Assembly: GCA_013398275.1 (NCBI GenBank)
Contig: VZSE01015535.1
Location: forward strand, 28,978-92,977
From: Promerops cafer
Lineage: Eukaryota; Chordata; Aves; Passeriformes; Nectariniidae
Direction: 5' to 3'
Length of the DNA stretch: 64,000 nucleotides
The position numbers and the translations under genes are program-made. Under the pieces are notes generated by a model. It saw nothing but the letters and a program-made list of their open reading frames with translations, did no database searches and was not told where the DNA came from. Below, one piece after another: positions 21,240 through 33,600 of the stretch; position 1 is the first letter of the stretch, and each line of letters begins with the position of its first letter.

Positions 21240-21830
21240 TTCCATTCTCCTTTCTGGACGCGGCCCGGCTCGCAGCGCGGGGGCGGGGCCGCGCGGCCGT
21301 CCGTCACTCTGATCGACACCGGTGGGGGCGTGGTCCGGCCCGCCCCGCCTCCTGACGGGCACGGGGGCGTGGCTCTGCCGCGGCGCAATGGGCCCCCGTG
21401 ATTGACAGCCGGCTCCGCGGGGAGGCGGAGCGGGCGGCGCGGCTGCTCGCNNNNNNNNNNNNNNNNNNNNNNNNNNNNNNNNNNNNNNNNNNNNNNNNNN
21501 NNNNNNNNNNNNNNNNNNNNNNNNNNNNNNNNNNNNNNNNNNNNNNNNNNNNNNNNNNNNNNNNNNNNNNNNNNNNNNNNNNNNNNNNNNNNNNNNNNNN
21601 NNNNNNNNNNNNNNNNNNNNNNNNNNNNNNNNNNNNNNNNNNNNNNNNNNNNNNNNNNNNNNNNNNNNNNNNNNNNNNNNNNNNNNNNNNNNNNNNNNNN
21701 NNNNNNNNNNNNNNNNNNNNNTCGGGCTCCGGGGCGCCGCGCGGACCTGCCGGGGCTGCCGCGGGCGGGCCCGGGCTTCGGCCGCGCCGCGGGAAAATGG
21801 TGGATTTTCAAGGATTTGGTTAAAATGGTA
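21240..21830 (+). promoter_or_regulatory. MAP3K3: MAP3K3 CpG-island promoter (interrupted by gap)
   Basis: A strongly GC- and CpG-rich block with an Sp1-type box gggcggggc at about 21281-21289 and two gggggcgtgg (KLF-type) boxes near 21327 and 21364. No TATA box is seen. It is the only large island between DCAF7 and the first visible MAP3K3 exon, so it is taken as the MAP3K3 promoter. Exon 1 should lie in or next to the gap inside it. Confidence 0.7.
21451..21721. other. MAP3K3: Assembly gap (271 Ns), probably hiding MAP3K3 exon 1
   Basis: A run of 271 N bases interrupts the CpG island. The phase of MAP3K3 exon 2 requires exon 1 to end in ATGG. No ATGG followed directly by a GT donor is seen in the flanking island sequence, so the first exon is probably in the gap. 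Confidence 0.95.
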
Positions 21831-22904
21831 AAAATCGGTTCACGGGAAGCGTGCGGTGCCCCGGGCTTTACTGAACTTGGCCAGACGGAGCCGGCGGGGA
21901 TCAGCGGCTCGGGCTGAGCTCGGAGCTGGCTCTGCTTGGGACGGGAATTGTGCTCCAGCCTAATTGGAGAAATTTTTGGTATGAAGTGCTGCTTGGGAGT
22001 CCATCAGAATAGCTCTTCCTTTATGGAGCTCCCCCCGAGTTCTCATTTGCCATTCTTAGCCCATACAGCAACATGTGAAAACAAGCAAAGGAGTTGGAAG
22101 AACTCTTTTTCAAGAGGAAAACGTTGTTATGAGGAGTTGCCAAGACTGGATTTGATTTATTCAAATTAATTTGGATTTGGAATGTATGTCCTGTATAAAG
22201 AACTGCTTATGGAGGGGGTCTTGTGCTTCCTAATGCCCTTTTCAGCTTAAAGAGAGGTGCTAGAATTAAACTTTTAATTGCTCTAAACCAGAACTTACTC
22301 ATATTTGCATATTGGCAAGGAAGTTCCTGCTGTTTTAAGTCTGGAGTTTCATGGCTTCGTGGGTTACAATTTAAATGTTTCTTCTCTACAACCAAGTTTA
22401 GTCTTCTATGACTCTCCTTCATTTAGTCTGTGTGCATAATTAGCTTTTATGCTTTAAATTCAAAAAACATTGCAAATGTTACTCTACAACTACTTCAGTA
22501 TCTCTACTCTGTTTTGATTTGGTAAATACAACAAACTGATGCAAATCCATCACTAGATTTCTCTGCTACAAAGAGAGGAATAGTGTAATCCACTCTGTTT
22601 AGAGCAGCAGGGTGCTTCATGAACTTAAAATGGTTTAGAAGCAGGAAGTTGGATTTCCATGAAAGTGTTTTCCAATGGCAGTTGGACCTGTGTTTGTAAA
22701 CGTGTGTGCGGAATGAAAAAATACAATTTCATGGACCACTCCACCATGCACTGTGTGTATCCTGGCACAGCTGAAGCAGATTTTCCCTTTGTAACGGGAA
22801 AAACCTAAATTGATTCAGCAACTGCGATCAAATAATCGGATTAATAACGGACAGCGGGCAGTGTATGACGCTCGGATGCTCTCGAATCGGGTGTTCGTGA
22901 CCCA

Positions 22905-23075
22905 CCTGAAGGGCCCGTGGAGGGGCTGGTGTCAGTTCGCAGCGGCTCCGGTGCTTCCGCCGGGCTCCCCTGGAGCCGCGCCGGGCCCCGCGCAGCCGGG
23001 ACAGCCCCCGAGGCTTGTGAGCCTCCCGGCGCTCCAGGGCAGGGAGCTGAGCCCGGCCGGGTGAGCGGTGCCGCT
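22905..23075 (+). promoter_or_regulatory. MAP3K3: GC-rich segment with donor site: possible alternative first exon
   Basis: CpG-rich sequence ends in the donor-like ggccgg|gtgagcgg, with the GT at 23061-23062. It lies about 1.2 kb downstream of the main island. If transcribed and spliced to exon 2 it would act as a 5' UTR exon, since no ATGG sits at the junction. This is inference from composition and one splice motif. Confidence 0.35.
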
Positions 23076-24365
23076 GTGGGGCGAGCAGCCCCGCTCCCTC
23101 CCGCTCGCTCTTCCTGCCTGTGTCACTTCCTTCCCAGCCGCGGGCGCTGCAGCACCGGCCCAGCCCGGTCCTTGCCTTTGCCCCGTGAATGACAGGAGGG
23201 ACCCTGAATATATCCCGCAGGGATCAGCCCCGTAGGGCTCTCTGAGTTTTCCTCTCACTACAAACCAGGTCATCTGTGGTTCCCTAAAACTTGTGCGCAG
23301 CAGCACTTTGGTACCACTAAAACTGCCCACAGCCGGGGACTCAAAATGAAACTCTTTGCAAGGCTTCTTTGAGGCCTTTAACACAGACACAGTTTGTCTA
23401 AAAGTTCCTCCTTGCCCCTGGATCTGCCAATCACTCGCCCAAAGCAGCTCTGCTGTTGTGGTGGGAGATAACAGACACACAGATGTGTTGGCTTCTTTCT
23501 CTTTTAAACCAATATGGCATCATGTGTCCCACTGTGACACCGTATCAAACGTGACCCTGGGTTTGGGGGCTTCACAGACTTCCTGTTTCTGTCCATGTGC
23601 AGATACTTTCACTGTTCTAACTTTGTGATTTTTTTTTTTCTAAACTGTTTCCATTTCTGACTTGTTCAGACCTGCGTAGCAAACCACGGATTGGTTGAAG
23701 TAAATGCTTTGTGGGAGAAACAACTTTCTCTGCGAGCAGCAGTTCACTTTTATCAAAGTTATAAAAATCCTTGAGTGTAGTTTTTAAAACATGAAAAGCA
23801 TTTCCTGGACAACATCTTTCCTGCACAAAGCAGAACTGTGTTTCCCAGACCTACTGGAGACCAGGCAAAACAGGGTCTCTCAGTGCTCCAAAAAGTGCTT
23901 CATTTTCATTTGTAGCAGCTTCTGCATTGTGTGATTAATGTAATGCTGCTCCACGTGCTTCTCCCAGTCAGTCTATGGAAATCCTCTTTCAATGGAAATA
24001 AAGAAGTATTCATGCTTCTCAGTTTTAAATCCATCGCAGTGCTGTCCTCACCAGATACAGTTTTTCCCTACACAAGCTCAGATCAATATTTGACTTTATT
24101 TTATACTCTTAAGAGATAAATACTCTGTCATGTCCTACCTCGTCAGCCTAGGGATGAATTACAGGATGTATGGTTTAGTAGTAGGGGGCCAATAGCTCAG
24201 TGTAAGACTACTGAAAAATGTATAGTAAGATTCCAGCTCACCTGAAGTTGTTCCACCCCCTTTGTTAGAACATTAACTGCTCCCGTTTTATGAAGATAAA
24301 TAACATTTCAGTGTTAGAATGACCTCAGTGAGTGAGATACAGACCTTGCAGGGCACCAGCTGGGG

Positions 24366-24475
24366 TTTATAAAATATCCCGAGTTGGAAGGGACCCACAG
24401 GGATCGTGGAGTCCAGCTCCTGGTCCTGCTCAGGACACCCCAACAATCCCACCCTGTGCCTGAGAGCGTTGAGCT
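24366..24475 (-). repeat. CR1 LINE 3'-end fragment, reverse
   Basis: 'cgagttggaagggacccaca' and 'ggatcgtggagtccagctcc' are the reverse complement of the CR1 tail, so the element runs on the minus strand. Confidence 0.85.
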
Positions 24476-25659
24476 CTAGTGTTTGCCAGATGCCGCCCTT
24501 CAGTTTGTGTTGTAAACTCACAAGTTGCCTCAGCTAATAAATAAATTCTCTTTGCAGCCGAGCTACAGTCTGTAATAAAGGACACACAGGTGGCTGGATG
24601 TGTCCTCTGTGCCACAAGTGGTGGCTGCTGACTGCACACAGCCTGGAACCCGAGATCAAACACCTGTAGCCAGCCATGCAGCCCCTGAGCTTTGTTCTCC
24701 AGTGAGGATACTGTTTAGGGGAGAACTCTCATTCCCAGGCACATTCTTTGATGGACTTGATTTCTTGTCGTGAGCCCTCAGTTACAAACTGCTTTCATAG
24801 CTCCTTTGCTTCTTGCCCAAAGGAGCTCGGCCAAGACAAGCTCTTCTTCATCCTCCTGGTATCTGGCCAAGCCCAAAGTGCACTGTAGTGGAAAACTTGT
24901 ATCCCAGCTCTTCCCTGAGTGTTCTGGGTGGTAGGAGCCTCGGGGATGTTCCAGGCCCTGGGCTGCAGTATTTTGTTGTGCACAGTTGCAGCCTTTGTCT
25001 GCCAGGTGACTCCGAGGCTGTTCTCAATACCATCAAAATGGAAGAATACCAGTAAATTGGAGGCACTCCAGTAAAGGTAAAAGGTTAAATGTTCAACTGT
25101 AAAGTTGAAAACTTAAAGAAAAACTTGTGCCATTGCCTACATGGAGCTTTAGCTTCATTCACAGCTGTTTCTTCACATTTTCGTCCCACAAGGGGTTACT
25201 GAGTGCTGAGATAGATCCCAGCACTTATTTCCTTTGGCTGATGTGCTTCTCAAAAAGCAGCCTCTTGCTTTGGTTGTGTTACTTACACCCCTTGCTTCTT
25301 TTACATGCAGTTGGAATGTCAAGAAGTGCTCTCCCTTCTCCACTGCCACAATGTGGTTATTGTCTCATTTGGCTTGTCTTGGACAGCAGAGATTTGGTGG
25401 GTTTTGATTTGGATTTTTTTATCTTCTCTGCTCTGCATTCCTTTTTTAAGTTTTTTTTTCTGTAATTAACACCTTCTGCAGATGCATTAGGAGATTTCTT
25501 TTCATTCCCTTTCATGATCTGGTCTAGGCTTGATGTTTTTGGTATAACATTCTGAAGTCCACAGTGGATGTATCTCAGATGTTGGGTGCTCTCAGGACCG
25601 GCTTAGGACCCATCTTCCAGTACCTGAAGAGAGCCTGCAAGAAAGATGGAGAGAGACTT

Positions 25660-25947
25660 TACAAGGGCCTGCAGTGCCAGGACCCAGGGAATGGCTCCCA
25701 CTGCCAGAGGGCAGGGATGGATGGGATATTGGGAATTGGGAATTGTTCCCTGGGAGGGTGGGGAGGCCCTGGCACAGGTGCCCAGAGCAGCTGGGGCTGC
25801 CCCTGGATCCCTGGCAGTGCCCAAGGCCAGGCTGGACACTGGGGCTGGAGCACCTGGGACAGTGGGAGGTGTCCCTGCCATGGCAGGGGTGGCACTGGGT
25901 GGGCTCTGAGCTCCCTTCCAACCCAAACCATCCTGGGGTCCTGTGAA
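25660..25947 (+). repeat. CR1 LINE 3' end
   Basis: Contains 'ttgggaattgttccctggga', 'ccagagcagctggggctgcc', 'gtgtccctgccatggcagg' and 'cccttccaacccaaaccat'. It is very similar to the copy at 28395-28662. Confidence 0.93.
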
Positions 25948-27254
25948 AGCAAAAACAGCCCTGGGCAGAAACTATTGGTTTTAGCAGAGATAATCCTAGT
26001 GTGACTTCTGTTCTGCCTGGGACTTCTTCAGATGTTTCCTCCTTACAAAGAGGTGTATTTTTGCCATTTGCTTTTAACTTTTAGCAGGATTCAGTCCCTG
26101 CATGCTTTACAAGCCATATGTGTCCCACATCTGTCATCTTTAAGCGTTGCGAAAATCTAGTTTGTTATTCAGACATTGATTAATTATGAAGCCAGTCTTC
26201 TGCATAAAACATAAGCTAACTGCTTTGGAGAGACTCGTGAACAAATGCACGACATGAAATTGCAGAAACAAATAGTCCCACTGAGTCCTTCCACAGGGAA
26301 GCACCCACGTGAGCCAGCCCATCGTCTGATGCTCAGCAGCTGGTCCCAGGACAACTCTTCCAAATGCAAGTGATTCCCATCAAACCAGTGCCATGGATCA
26401 GGCATGAGTGTGCAGCCATGGTGGATTCTTAAGATTAAGTTTCAGTTATTTGCAAATCAGCTTCAGAAATGCTCATTTCAATTCAAACTCCTCAAAGTGG
26501 CATAGGGAGGGATGAAAGGAGGGGCTGTGCCTATCAGGCACTGCACAGCTGGCACAGCATCATGTGAGTAGGGCTGTGATAACCTCATCTGCTTCACATC
26601 ACTTCCAAAAGTCCCAATTATCAAAAAAAACCTTTACATTCAAAACTTGGGCTCAGCTCCTCCCCAACTCTTAGAAAGGGCAGGTTCTCCTGGGCATGTA
26701 AGTATCACTTCTCAAAACAAGCAGGCAGTGGGAGAGAATACTTTAAATTGGTTACCTCAGAATCTTCAGAAAGTAATTCTTACTCAGTGGAACATACAAG
26801 AAGAAAATCAGTGTGTGTTTTTGTATTGCTGCAAGGCAAGGAGCCTTGAATTGAACCTGCTGCACTGTACTTTGCCAGCAGGCAGTGTTCTTGGTGCTGG
26901 GCAACTTGAACCTGTTCAGCAGATCTTGAAATCTCATAAAATGGTTTGAATTTTATTCCATCAGCTTGTTCTGAGGGAAGAAAGGAACGTGTTGGGGCAA
27001 TCAGTGCAAGTGGATTTGTGTTCACAGATACTCCAAGATGAATCTTCATCCAGATTTTCATTTCTCTTTCTACTGGCCGTGGTTTGTTCCACTGGCAGAC
27101 AAGAATTCAGAGTTAACAGGGTATAAAATGGGAAAGAAAGACTTCTTCCAGGTTTTCCGTGGCAGAAGCACATCAGCTTGCCCTTCCCAAATGACCTGAG
27201 GTGGTCTAGCAAATCTGGCCAGGTTTTACTGTTTGTTGTGAAGACTTTTGAACA

Positions 27255-27380
27255 GAATTAGGGGCTGGGGATATTCATTCTCATCCATGCTCTGGCCAGA
27301 TCCTTCTATGATATTGCACAAGTGACTTAACATCTGTCTGTCAATTTATGATGTCATGATACTCAGTTAAGTTTGGGCTT
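27255..27380 (+). repeat. Possible MIR-like SINE fragment
   Basis: 'gcacaagtgacttaacatct' followed by 'gtctgtcaatttatgatg' resembles the 3' half of amniote MIR elements. It is diverged, so the call is tentative. Confidence 0.45.
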
Positions 27381-27541
27381 TTTTATGACTAAATTAAATC
27401 ACAGTGTATTTGCAAAGATCCTAAAAAGGATTTTTGTTGTATGAGCCAGCAGAAGACCAGTGTAGAAGTGTCAGAGGTGCAGAAATGTCGTGGTTGGTGC
27501 TCACCCAGACAACTTACTCCTGAAATTCTTGTGCATCACAG

Positions 27542-27663
27542 ATGAACAAGAGGCCCTGAAGTCCATCATGAAGGACCTGGTGGCACTCCAGATGGGCAGG
27601 CGCCACCGCCTGCCTGGGTATGACACCATGAAGAATAAAGACACTGCTCACTCCAACAAACAG
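27542..27663 (+). CDS. MAP3K3: MAP3K3 exon 2 (first visible coding exon)
   Basis: Acceptor gtgcatcacag|at, donor aaacag|gtaatg. The first two bases complete the aspartate codon begun in exon 1, then 40 codons EQEALKSIMKD to AHSNKQ. The ATG formed at the exon's first three bases is out of frame. Confidence 0.93.
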
Positions 27664-30600
27664 GTAATGGGCCACCTCGTGAATACCTGAACTGGTCACC
27701 TGGGGGCAGAAGGGACAGAGCAGGTGGGCAGAGGATCTGCTGCCTTGGCTCTGTCCTGTGCTCCCAACAGCCAAAGCATCAGAGGAGGTTTAGCTCCTTG
27801 ATCCTGCTCAGGCTGTGGCAAATATGATAGCTTTTCTATTTTTTATATTTTTATATAAGATTAATGAATGTCATATCATATAAACTGCATATATGATGTA
27901 TATGCTATACATTTCTATAGTTTAATAAAGTATTTAATATATATTACATTATACATGTGTATATACATGTATATACATGTATTTGATAATTTGCAACATC
28001 TTAGTATACTGCATTCTCCCCATATGTATTTTTTGTGGGGTTTGGTCTGCACAGCTAAAAAATTTAGCAAGTGACTTTCTGGTTTCACAGTCATTTCCAT
28101 TTTTTAAAGTGTTTTTATTCTTTTTTAAAGAAAAAACACAATGCCAGCAGTCCCCCCCTCTTGGGCAGCCCTGCAATAATGAACCAGTGTGCCTCTGCAG
28201 TGGAAGAAAAAAAAATTCCGGTGAGAAAACTGGCTTCATGTCCATATTAGCAATTATAAATTAGGAGAATGTCTTCAGGTTGTGTGCAGTGACTTTATGG
28301 AATTCCTGTAAGCAGGTGGGAGGCAGGGAGAGCTTTCCTTCCCAGACTCTGTCCTGGGGTAGCAGTGTGTGCACATTTATTGTAGGGTCAGGACTAGGGG
28401 AAAGGCCTTAAGCTGAAGGAGGGCAGGGCTGGGGGGGATATTGGGAATTGGGAATTGTTCCCTGGCAGGGTGGGCAGGCCCTGGCACAGGGTGCCCAGAG
28501 CAGCTGGGGCTGCCCCTGGATCCCTGGCAGTGCCCAAGGCCAGGCTGGACACTGGGGCTGGAGCAGCCTGGGACAGTGGGAGGTGTCCCTGCCATGGCTG
28601 GGGGGGCTCTGGGTGGACTCTGAGCTCCCTCCCACCCCAAACCACTCTGGGACTCCCAAGGTAATGAGTGGTGGGTCAAGGCTTTGAAGTCTTGTTAGGT
28701 TCCTCCCACATTTCTCCAGGCTTTTTTGTGGAGAAAACAGTGGAATTGATGTTCTGGTAAAAGGGAGGATGGAATCATGCAGCTTTGTCTGGAGATGCTG
28801 GATGTCATTTAAATTAAATGCTCAAAGCAAAAGCAACAATTTTAGTCAAAAACTGTTTGTCCATTACTGTCATTCAAAATTAAATCAAGTTACTGGCAGC
28901 AAGGCTGACACGAACAGGAGAAGTTTCCTATGTCAGTAAAATAACTCTTTTCAGTTTCATTCCTGTTACAGGTTTAAGCTTTTTGGAGCAGGCTTTGAAG
29001 TTCATGTCTGTCTTCCTTATGCTTTGCCTGCTCATAATCTACTTGTTCAGCTGGATCTGGGGTTTCCTTGAATGTGTTGCACAAATCCATAGATGGAATA
29101 GTACAAAATCCTTTCCAAAGCACTTTGAAACAGAAATTCAGAGATGCCTTAAATCAAAATCTGTAATTGTGATTTATGATACCACATCGCAGAACTGGAA
29201 CACTGAGTGCTAAACTTGGATTTGCCTTTTTAATCATCTCTGAGGACAGTTTATGTGAATTGCTTTAGGAAGTGGTGGGTTCACTGCTTTCAAGGGAAAC
29301 TGAAAGCACTGCATGCTTAGCTCCTCTACGTTTCCTCTGGAATAGGAACACCAAGATCACTCTGAACACCTTTCCTTAGATCTTTGATAAGTAGACATGA
29401 ACAGGCAGTGTCAGGTCCTTTTGGAAAAACCAAGCAATAAATGCCAAGTTCCATCCCCTTTTTCCTTCACTCCAAGTTACAGGTTTCAAAGCAAGCAGTG
29501 GAGTTGAGGAAATGGTTGGAGTTTGCTTGGGTACCAGCGAGTTAAAGAGAGGTTTCCAAAGAGCCCTGGGGATCCTTTGGTGTTGTCTAACTTCAGCTGG
29601 TGAGAGCTGTGTCACTGGGCTGCTCCAGGGCCTAAATCACATCTTGAGGTCAGAAACCTAATCTGAAAAATGGTGTGAATTCCATTCCATGCAAACTGCC
29701 CTGTTTAGTTCCTTTAGACTGGGCTACTTAAAGCAGTATAACATTCAAACAAAACCAGAGCCTTACTTTCCTGAAAACCCTGATACAAGGCAATCCTTCC
29801 TTCATGCAGTATGTCTAAGGACAGCTTTCTGATCAGGAGTTGGCTGGTAGAGGATCTTACTCCTGTGCTGTTTGCTGCATTGTTCCCTTCCTGCTGAATT
29901 CAGATGGGCTCTCTAGAGTTTGTTTCATTTTGGGGTAATTCTGGACTGAGTTCTTTCTCTTCCCACGTGTAAAAAACACTCTTGGAGGTACGTGTGAGCG
30001 GGCCAGCTGCAGCTGGTCGCTGCTGGCTTTGGGAAGGTCATTTTCCCTGGTCCATGCTGTCCCTCCAGCACTGCTGCAGGAATTCCCTGTGCTCCCAGGG
30101 ACTCCGTGGGTCCTTTTGAACTGCATTCTTGACCACTGGGCCTGCCAGAAACTTCCTCCAGCTAAAGAGCATTTCCTGGCCACGTTTTTTTGAAGTTCCT
30201 AGATGTATGATTGCCTATTGTCTGAGGCTTTCACAGATGGCTTAATCTATTCCAATCACATAAATTGTGCAGCAGAAATGATGGAGTCTTATCAGAGCAG
30301 ATTTTTTCCTTTTATTTTTATCTTTCTGACCTAAATTGGGATTTGAACTTCGATGTCCAGAGTTGAAAGTTCAGCTTGTTGACTCTTCCATGCCACCCAG
30401 CATCTTCTGAGTTAACAGTGACTGCACAGCCAGTGCTCTTGACTATCAGATGGTGGTGATGACCCCTTTGCTGAAACCTTAGAACTTTAAAAGGTGACAC
30501 AGGATCAGCCTGTTTGTACCTCTGAGTTTCAGGGGCTGCACTTCTACAAAAGCAGGGATTTAGTCCATGTCTTAAGAATAAAGAATAATAAATAGGAATA

Positions 30601-33600
30601 AAAACTTTAAAATATGAATAGGAATAAAAGTGTAGCACATTTCCTCTCTTTTTTTTTTTTTTTTTGCCATGCATGCTTTGAGCATGCTTAAAGAAAATTA
30701 ACTTCAGATTAATAAGCAGTTAGGACTGAATTTCAGATTTTACCCATGCAGCGTTAAAGATAGCTTAATTTTTTTTAAGTTTATTTCAATGTCCTCTGTT
30801 TAAGTGTCAGTTTACAAAAATTGCAGCTTAGTTTTTACCCCTTTGCTTCTCTTTCTCCTTCAGCAGTTTCTCCATTCCTCACATGCTGTGTTCATGTATC
30901 AGCCACTTGTTTCCTCAGTCTGCTTCAGCTTCCATGGAGAAAGTTAAAATACCAAAATCATAGCACGGTGCAGTTGTGGGCTGTTGTGTGTGCCAGAGTT
31001 TGGTTGTGAGCTCACCTTCTGTTCTTTCTCCTGCAGAATGATGTCAGGATAAAGTTTGAACACAATGGGGAGAGACGGTAAGTTGGCCTTCACTGCTTTG
31101 ATTCTTTGCTTAGGAGAGTCATTTAGGCACCAGTAATTTAGCTTAAACATTTTGTTGGCTTTGCTTTTCTTTTTCCTGAATGGAAATCACACAGTGAAGG
31201 CAATAGCAAACACACACAACTTGGTTATTTTTAGAGATCAGTGTGTCATAAAACACTGCTTTATTTCCATAATATTTGTTTGTAAGTGAACTGCAGCATT
31301 TTTAAAAGCTGTCCAGCCTGAAATAAGTTCAACCTGAAAGTCTTATTTCAGATATGTTCCCGTTTTGTTTCATTTAACTGAAAGCAAATGAAGCTGATCA
31401 AATCAGCATCATTCTTTTCTAGTTTCTCACTTCCTGATGCCCTGGCATTATCACTGCCCTGCTGTGATTGAGCAATAGATACAATAAGGGAAGATTTTTT
31501 TCTCATTGGTGTAAAAGCTTCTTTGTTATTTCCTCTGATATTTGGTTTTGAGAGACATTCTTTTACAAGAAAAAGCCAGAAATAACTGAAATAGCAGTTT
31601 CAGTTTTTACAGCATTGTTTGCAATGGATAAAATTGCTGAAATATTTCAAAGTAGGTCCCAAAAAGCCTCTTATTTGCCATCAATTCAAGAGGAACTCTT
31701 GAAACATTTAATGGCTGGTGGCTGTGTGGACACTCAGGAAGGCTCCAGGCTTGTCTGTGGTCTCTGGGTCTGCTCTCTCGGAGGGAAAACGTGATCTTGA
31801 TGCTGGTTTGTATTATTTCCATATTCTGGAAGACACTAATGGCAGGAATGCATGTGCCATCTCCACAGCCATCTCGTGGGAACCCTTAGGTTCTCTCAGC
31901 AGTGGGGTGTGAAGTAGGTCACGATTCCAGGATGAGAGGCAAAGGTGCTGTCAGTGGTGCAGGAGGACAGGTCGTCTGTCGTGGTCCTCACAGCCTGTCC
32001 TAGCAGGGCTTCTTGGCCGAGTGCTGGAGCTCCTCCTGTGTCAGATTTTCAGATTTCTCTTAGGAAAGCAGAAGTGTTCTTTGTTGGCAAAGCAGGCTGT
32101 GAAGAATAGTTTCTACTCTTCCTCAAAACTTGAACTGTTTCTTTGACTGAAATCCCATGTGGTGAATTCTGTCAGTGACTTTTTGTGCTGTGGGAGAAAT
32201 TTTACAGGTAATCATCACTGGGATTTGCTTCCTCCTTTGTCAGCCAGGTTTGCTCAGCACTCTCCTGTGTCAGGGGCTTTGTGGGGACAACAGAGACACA
32301 GTGGGACATGTCACAATTTCTTGTCACACTGTCAGGACAGGGGAACTCGGCAACAAAATCCTGTCACCACGGGCTCATCGTCTTGCCTGTCTGCTGGGTG
32401 CATTCTGGGGGGCAGAAGAGTTTTCTCCTGGTTTTCTTCTTCTAAAATGAAAAGGTTGATTGTGTGTCAGTCTAATGATGCAGCTGTGCTCGCCCGAATT
32501 CCTGCCCCCAGCTCAGTGTGCAGTTCCAGACAGGGAGCTTGCACCAGAATGTCAGTGTGTGTGCTTGGCTTCGCGGGACCTGCCAGGCCTAACCACAAAT
32601 ATTTAAGGTGGTCAGGCAGGAATGGGCTCCTTAAACCCTGCAGTCCAGGATTTTGTGTTAGAGGAGTGCACAGAGCTTTTAAACTAATAAAATCTGTGGC
32701 ACCTGAGAACAGCTCTGCTTTTGAAAGCACTGAGTGTAGAATGGGAGCCTTTGTGAAGGACTGAGAGCCACATTGCGTGTGCCTGGTGCCAGAGCACTGT
32801 GATTTCATGTTTGGGTTTCTTAGGAAAATGTAGAAAATGTTATTGTGGACTGCTTTTTAACAAGGACAGTTATTTCCAAATAGCTGAATGTTGTAGGTCT
32901 GGTAGCAAGATAACCCTTCATGGGAAGGGGCTGAGGAAGCCAGCTGACACGAGGGTTATTTCAAACAAAAGCTGCATCTCAGGAAAGGATACCCAGGGCT
33001 GATGAAGCTGTGTGGATGGATGGCTGGGAAACTAAACCTTCTCTCCAAAGCACAGGTTCATCACAGAGTCACAGAATCCCAGGAGGGAAGGGACCTCAGA
33101 GACCCAGAGCCACCCCTGCCACGGCAGGGACACCTTCCACTGTCCCAGGCTGCTCCAGCCCTGTCCAGCCTGGCCTGGGCACTGCCAGGGATCCAGGGGC
33201 AGCCCCAGCTTCTATGGCCCCTACAGAAAGCCCCTCTCCCTCCCTTTCCCCACAAACTCATGTGAGATAATTCAGGGTCTCACCCAGTTGCCTCTGAGCA
33301 AGAACAGGTCTTGAGTACATGGTCCACTCAGTAACTTGGAAGCCCAAACAGTCCCTTGATCATTTGTAGTGTGCTGGTGTAGCAAAAGACATAGGAAGAA
33401 GATAGATATAAAAAACCTGAAAGTTCTTTCATTGGAACCCATTTTTTCTAAAAGCTAACTAGCAAAAATTGCATCAGAAAGAGCAGTAATCTTCCAACTG
33501 AGGAGAGAAAGGATAACCAGGTATTATAATAGTTCATGTGTGAAGAGGATCTTGGATTGTTTAGCCTGGAGAAGAGTAGGCTCAGGGGAGACCTTGTTGT

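Larger units (their letters stand above)
21831..27541 (+). other. MAP3K3: MAP3K3 intron 1
   Basis: Mostly AT-rich non-coding sequence with two CR1 fragments and a possible MIR fragment. A GC-rich segment at about 22905-23190 contains a good splice-donor sequence and may be an alternative first exon. No conserved protein is encoded here that I can recognise. Confidence 0.65.

Noticed and set aside
21781..21830. ATGGTGG at 21797 or ATGGTAAA at 21826 as MAP3K3 exon 1 end
   Set aside because: Exon 2 needs ATGG immediately before a GT donor. These give ATG|GT or ATGG|TG, which either breaks the frame or lacks a donor.
21140..21917. Open frames across the 271-base gap
   Set aside because: Most of their residues are unknown (N bases), so they carry no evidence of coding.
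25592..25952. Overlapping open frames on both strands inside the CR1 copies
   Set aside because: They are translations of the CR1 3' tail, which is non-coding. The same peptides recur at other CR1 copies such as 28377-28687.
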